A DNA stretch of 64,000 nt from Culex pipiens pallens. Lineage: Eukaryota; Arthropoda; Insecta; Diptera; Culicidae. Of this stretch, positions 59,527-64,000 are shown piece after piece. Below the pieces are notes generated by a model. It worked only from the letters and a program-made list of their open reading frames with translations, had not been told where the DNA came from and made no database searches. The translations under genes were made by a program, and so were the position numbers. The first letter of the stretch is position 1, and every line of letters starts with the position of its first letter. The stretch spans positions 96,225,278-96,289,277 of the forward strand of contig NC_068937.1 of NCBI RefSeq assembly GCF_016801865.2, given 5' to 3'.

Positions 59527-59720
59527 AACAAAGCTGCTGATGCACATTTGAGAAACATTTAGTGGAGGTGGAAGTAGGGCAGCAATGCTTTTGTTTTACT
59601 ACTAAACTAGATTAAAGTTACCCAAAAACCTTATGATACCTTAGGCTAAATAAGTCACTTTGAGCCACTTTTTGCAAAACAATTAAGTGATTTGGAAGCA
59701 AAATTTTGATAAGAAAAAAT

Positions 59721-59980
59721 CTAACCCTCTACAACCCATCCCCACCTTTTCACAGGATTTGATTTAAAAATTTGAATTTTTCAACCAATTTTTGATCTTT
59801 AACATCTAAACTCCCAAGCTCGAGAAAAAGGGGGAATTTCCATACAAATTTCCCCTTTTTCTCGAGCTTGGGAGTTTAGGTGTTAACAAGCACTTGAACG
59901 AAGATTGTTTGGGTTTGGGTTGGAAGTGTAACTTGTTTTATGTGACTTTGCAAAAGTTCTTAAAAATTTAATTTTTTTCA
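59721..59980. repeat. Dispersed repeat F with internal hairpin
   Basis: It starts 'AACCCTCTACAACCCATCCC' and ends near 'TTGTTTTATGTGACTTTGC'. The same start and end words occur at 63830-64000. Between them is the 59800-59885 hairpin, which the other copy lacks. Confidence 0.75.
59800..59885. repeat. Near-perfect 86-bp hairpin
   Basis: Arms of about 38 bp (CTAAACTCCCAAGCTCGAG onward and their complement) enclose a short loop near CCATACA. Only one or two mismatches are visible. It could be a small MITE or a hairpin-forming RNA. Confidence 0.8.
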
Positions 59981-60910
59981 GGGGTGTGTGTTTTTTACTA
60001 ACATTTCCTTTGTTTTATGTAAAAAGAAGTATGCTGTTTTTTAGTGCCCAAGACTATGCCTCTACGCATTTTTTTTACAATTTAAATGATAATGGTGACA
60101 TTCTATAGCAGAAAATGTGAAAAACAAGCAAAAAACATGAATATATTAGATTGGGAAAATGTAACGATAGGAGGTGGTACCAAAAACAAACATATATTTA
60201 CAAGAAAAATGCAAATTAAAATACTAAAACAAGAGAAGTAAAGTTTTTCGTAGAACAAAAGTTGCTCAGAATGACCTCCTGAATACGAGAAAAATAAAAA
60301 TGCTTGAAAAAAATTTGGGAGGTTGAGGGTTAACCAATGTGACGTAATATTTATTAATTGCAATTGCTTGGTTTATTATGTTTTTCTAAACCATGTTGGA
60401 GCATATAAGTTTAAAAAAATCACTTCACAATTATGATGATATTGTTTTTCAACAGTATCTGATACAAATATCAGGTTATTATGATTTTTTTATCTCAGTT
60501 CTCTAAGTTTCAAAAACCTGTGATCATCTTACCCCCGCAAGTGGAGGAAGGAGAAAACGTAGTATTTTGATATCAATAAAAATAAACGAAAATTTCATTT
60601 CAAAGATAGCAAGTTTGATCCTTTCTATGAAGACAAAATCCAACTAGAATCTGTTTTAGAATATAGGCAAACAAAACGATTTGTTTTGTTGAATTCAAAC
60701 AAGTAATAACAAAAGAGTTTTTCTTAGAGTGGGCATCTTGCTCTAATCTCCCCTAAACCTCTAAAAAAAAATCAATCAGTTGCAGATTTTTTTGGAAATG
60801 TCATTGTTAGCAACTCTTAAATTGATTAATTTCGTTTTGTTTACAAACAATGTGCATTTACAAACAGGGACAGGTAATTTTTTGTCGCTATACGTCACAC
60901 CTGCAAATGT
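59981..60910. repeat. Right member of the inverted pair, then AT-rich DNA
   Basis: About 60059-60268 is the inverted partner of 55743-55982. 60280-60910 has no recognisable feature. Confidence 0.6.
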
Positions 60911-60914
60911 AGTA

Positions 60915-62471
60915 GAGCAATTCTCTGAGATTTCGGTCATTCGATTTTTTTTGTATTTTTTAATCTGCCTGAAACTTTTTTGGTGCCTTCGGTATGCCCA
61001 AAGAAGCCATTTTGCATCATTAGTTCATTCATATAATTTTCCATACAAATTTGGCAGCTGTCCATACAAAAATGATATGAAAGAATTCAAAAATCTGTAT
61101 CTTTTGAAGGAATTTTTTGATCGATTTGGTGTCTTCGGCAAAGTGGTAGGTATGGATATGGACTACAGTGAAAAAAAAATTATATGCGGTAAAAAAATTT
61201 TGGTGATATTTAATTTCACTTTTTGTCACTGTAGTCATTTGCAAAAAAAAAACACTGTTTTTATTTTTTATATTTTTTGATATGTTGTAGAGGACATCAA
61301 AATGCCGACTTTTCAGAAATTTCCAGAATGGGCAAAAAATCGTTGGCCGAGTTACGATTTTTTGAGTCAATACAGATTTAAAAAAAAATCGAAATATTGG
61401 TCGCAAAAATTTTTCAACTTAATTTTTCTATGTAAAATCGAATTTGCAATCAAAAAGTACTCTAGTGAATTTTTGATAAAGTGCACCGTTTTCAAGTTAA
61501 AGCCATTTTAGGTAATTTTTTTGAAAATAGTCGCAGTTTTTCATTTTTTTAAATAACTGCCCATGTTTGCTCACATTAGAAAAAAATATTTTTGAAAAAC
61601 TGAGAAAATTCTTTGTAAATCGGACCATTAGTTGCTGAGATATCGACATTAGAAAATGGTGGATTGTTTGGGTGAGACTTAGAAAACATAAATTTTCCTG
61701 TTTTTTAACCTTTGCATGGCAATATCTCAGCAACTAAGGGTCGTATCAACAAAGTTCAAGTAAGCAAAATATAGAGAATTTTCTCAGCTTTTCAAAAATA
61801 TTTTTTTCAAATGTGGGCAAACATGGGCACTTATTGAAAAAATGAAAAACTGCGACTATTTTCAAAAAAGTTACCTTAAAAATGGCTATAACTTGAAAAC
61901 GGTGCACTTTATCAAAAATTCACTAGAGTACTTTTTGATTGCAAATTCGATTTTTCATCGAAAACTGAAGTTTGAAAATTTTTTGCGACCAATATTTAGA
62001 TTTTTGGAAAAAATCTGTAGTGATTCAAAAAATCATAACTCGGTCAAAGATTTTTTGCCCAGTCTGGAAATTTCGGAAAAGTTGGCATTTGATGTCCTCA
62101 AAAACCTATCAAAAAATAAAAATAGTGTTTTCTTGCAAATCAAGTTTTAGTGACAAACAGTGAAATTAAAAATCACCATTTTTTTTACCATGTATCATTT
62201 TTTTTTCAGTGTAGTCCATACTCATACCTACAACTTTGCCGAAGACACCAAATCGATCAAAAAATTCCTTCAAAAGATACAGATTTTTGAATTTTCATAC
62301 ATCATTTTTGTATGGACAGCTGCCAAATTTGTATGGAAAATTAAATGGACAAACTAATGATGCAAAATGGCTTCTTTGGGCATACCGAAGGTACCAAAAA
62401 AGTTTCAGCCGGATTAAAAACTACAAAAATTAAAATTAAAGAAAAAAGACCCATTCCGTAGAGAACTGCTC
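60915..62471. mobile_element. Family A palindrome, 1.56 kb
   Basis: It begins GAGCAATTCTCTGAG and ends GAGAACTGCTC. AGTA flanks both sides (60911-60914, 62472-62475), a perfect 4-bp duplication. The arms are unequal. A piece of the left arm near the centre is missing. Confidence 0.82.
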
Positions 62472-62475
62472 AGTA

Positions 62476-62829
62476 GTGGAATCGATATTTCGCCGAAAAA
62501 TCCAGATGATGATTTTTTGAGTTTCTTCTATCCGATCGTTCGTGCGTGAGAGAGGAGAGCCTTGCTCCCTTTGGACTTTTTCTCTTGATGAAGATTCTTA
62601 CATCACTTTCTGCAACACAAATATTTTGATGACATCATCTATTTCCTGTGAGGTAGCTTAGCGGCGCCCACGTCAAACGGAAATTGTTGGAAAATCGAGG
62701 ACAAAGCACCAGGAGCTGTTGCAACAAATCATGCCCATATTTGGGATTCGGGCTCGGTACTCCTAGGGAATCATGCTCTAAAATGCCCGCAAAATTCAGT
62801 CATTTTGTGACATCCATCGTACCGTTTTT
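62476..62829. other. Unique DNA, no gene recognised
   Basis: Balanced composition without repeats or frames of note. Confidence 0.5.
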
Positions 62830-63540
62830 GCCTTCCTCACCTCAATGAGGAAAGGCTATAAAATCACCATCGAAAAATGAACTTCGTTACGTATACATAT
62901 CGACTCAGAATCAAATGCCGAGCAAATGTCTGTGCGGGTGGTTGAATGTTGATCAAAATAATTACACTTGATTATCTCGGGACTGGCTGAAATGATTTTG
63001 ACCGTTTTGGTCTCATTCGATCCGTCCCATAAGTCACTATCTATAAATTGTGCAGTTTAGTAAAGTACTTTAAAAGTTATGCTAAAAAAAATCCGGCTAA
63101 TGTCCGGTAGATTGTAAAAAGGGTGATTTTTGTAAGAAACCCCGTCATGCTATACATTTTTAGAAAGGTATTTCCAACTTTCCTTTCCAACGGGCTCAAA
63201 ACATTGAAAGTCTGACAACTCTATCAAAAGGAATAAGCAACTAAATGTCAATTATACACTTTTTTGAGGCCGGAACTCAGATATTTTGATGAAAACGTTG
63301 TCCGGATCAATTATGCGACCCATCGTTTGATGTGTAATCAAAAGACCTTTCCAACGAGTCAAAAAGATTGAAAATCTGACAACCCTATCAAAAGTTATAA
63401 ACATTTAAGTGTATTTTTACACTTTTAGAGGCCGGATCTTAGATATTTTGATAAAAATGATGTCCGGATCCAGTTAGGTAATCAATAGACCTTTCCAACG
63501 AACCTAAATCTGACAACCCTATCAAGTTGATCCTGCTGAG
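62830..63540. repeat. Dispersed repeat family D with internal tandem modules
   Basis: It starts 'GCCTTCCTCACCTCAATGAG' and contains 'ATATCGACTCAGAATCAAA'. From about 63166 a module of roughly 150-170 bp recurs two to three times (CTTTCCAACG, CTGACAACCCTATCAAAAG, GGCCGGA, GATATTTTGAT, TGTCCGGATC). Confidence 0.72.
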
Positions 63541-63829
63541 TTACTAGCAATGCGATGAAAAGAAATCGGCTAATATACTTGAATGTATATAAGGGGTAAA
63601 TAAGATGTATATAAGAAAATCCTTTTATAAAAAAATCACCAAAAATCAGGTTCAACTTGGATTGTTTTGCACCCTTTGGCAAAGTTGTCCTACAATAATC
63701 TCACACCTGGACTGTTTTGGGCGAGATCCGCGCCACCTGGCGAGAAAATACTGAAACGGTGTTTTTCTGCATAATTTTTTGTGATTTTCCCCATATAAAC
63801 TTCAATGATAAAAATTGGCCCTTAAACCT
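63541..63829. other. Spacer, no gene recognised
   Basis: AT-rich with short frames only. Confidence 0.5.
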
Positions 63830-64000
63830 TAACCCTCTACAACCCAACCCCGCCTCTAGACGGGCTTCGTTTAAAAAAATCGCCAAAAATCCATTTTTCA
63901 AAAAAATTTTGATCTTTAAAAAGGATTGGAAAGAAGAACGCTTAAAATGTTTGGTTATGGGTTGGAAGTTTTACTTGTTTTATGTGACTTTGCCAATGTT
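63830..64000. repeat. Dispersed repeat F, second copy (cut by window end)
   Basis: 'AACCCTCTACAACCCAACCC' and 'TTGTTTTATGTGACTTTGCC' match repeat F at 59721-59980. The hairpin found there is absent here, replaced by AAAGGATTGGAAAG-like sequence. Confidence 0.75.

Noticed and set aside
1..64000. Endogenous viral sequence (common in mosquito genomes)
   Set aside because: I looked through the long frames for viral polymerase, nucleoprotein or capsid-like motifs and saw none. The only polymerases are LINE reverse transcriptases.
1..64000. LTR retrotransposon or autonomous DNA transposase
   Set aside because: I found no integrase, protease, gag zinc knuckle, DDE transposase frame or long terminal direct repeats.

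Overview
This window looks like mosquito (culicine, most likely Culex) nuclear DNA from a repeat-dense, AT-rich intergenic or intronic region. That call is an inference. It rests on an RTE-clade retrotransposon with a typical mosquito-style ORF2, a CR1/jockey-group LINE with a PHD-finger ORF1, several tRNA-headed SINEs including a two-tRNA composite, many TA-flanked MITEs, and the absence of any bacterial-style gene layout. I recognise no host protein-coding gene. The only convincing coding sequence belongs to two non-LTR retrotransposons.

Layout. 1-3570: a palindromic MITE (741-923), a 1.4 kb foldback element (1082-2521), and an old fragment of a large palindrome family (2604-3115) that carries its own small MITE. 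3571-6898: an almost intact RTE LINE on the + strand, with an 11-bp target duplication and a GTAA tail. 6910-9380: mostly unique DNA. 9381-11643: a TA-flanked foldback element with a SINE in one arm and a hAT-type MITE in the other. 11.6-14.1 kb: AT-rich, no gene. 14.06-19.15 kb: a minus-strand CR1/jockey-group LINE with intact ORF1 and an ORF2 broken by one frameshift. 19.26-21.04 kb: two foldback families fused together. 23.2-26.3 kb: two palindromes of one family (called family A here) inserted side by side. 27.06-29.45 kb: three nested repeats, followed by a SINE. 31-32.5 kb: a dispersed repeat in two direct copies. 34.06-36.25 kb: a foldback (family B) interrupted by a two-tRNA SINE with a target duplication of about 32 bp. 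37.2-40.8 kb: two more foldbacks. 42.9-45.4 kb: two MITEs. 46.24-48.18 kb: a near-identical, inverted copy of the 24.4 kb palindrome, followed by a 100-N assembly gap. 49.6-52.5 kb: three simple satellites (a hexamer, an octamer and a tetramer), with a MITE placed inside the octamer/tetramer tract. 54.1-55.6 kb: a MITE holding another MITE, a tRNA-like relic and a 419-bp dimeric SINE. 56-57.7 kb: a degenerate tetramer satellite. 59.7-64 kb: dispersed repeats, a strong hairpin and another family A palindrome.

How the parts relate. The LINEs are the only possible sources of enzyme in the window. The SINEs must borrow LINE machinery, and the MITEs and foldbacks must borrow transposases that are not encoded here. 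Direct duplications let individual insertions be dated relative to each other (SINE into foldback, MITE into foldback, MITE into satellite). The window is best read as a stack of insertion events, not as an operon or pathway.
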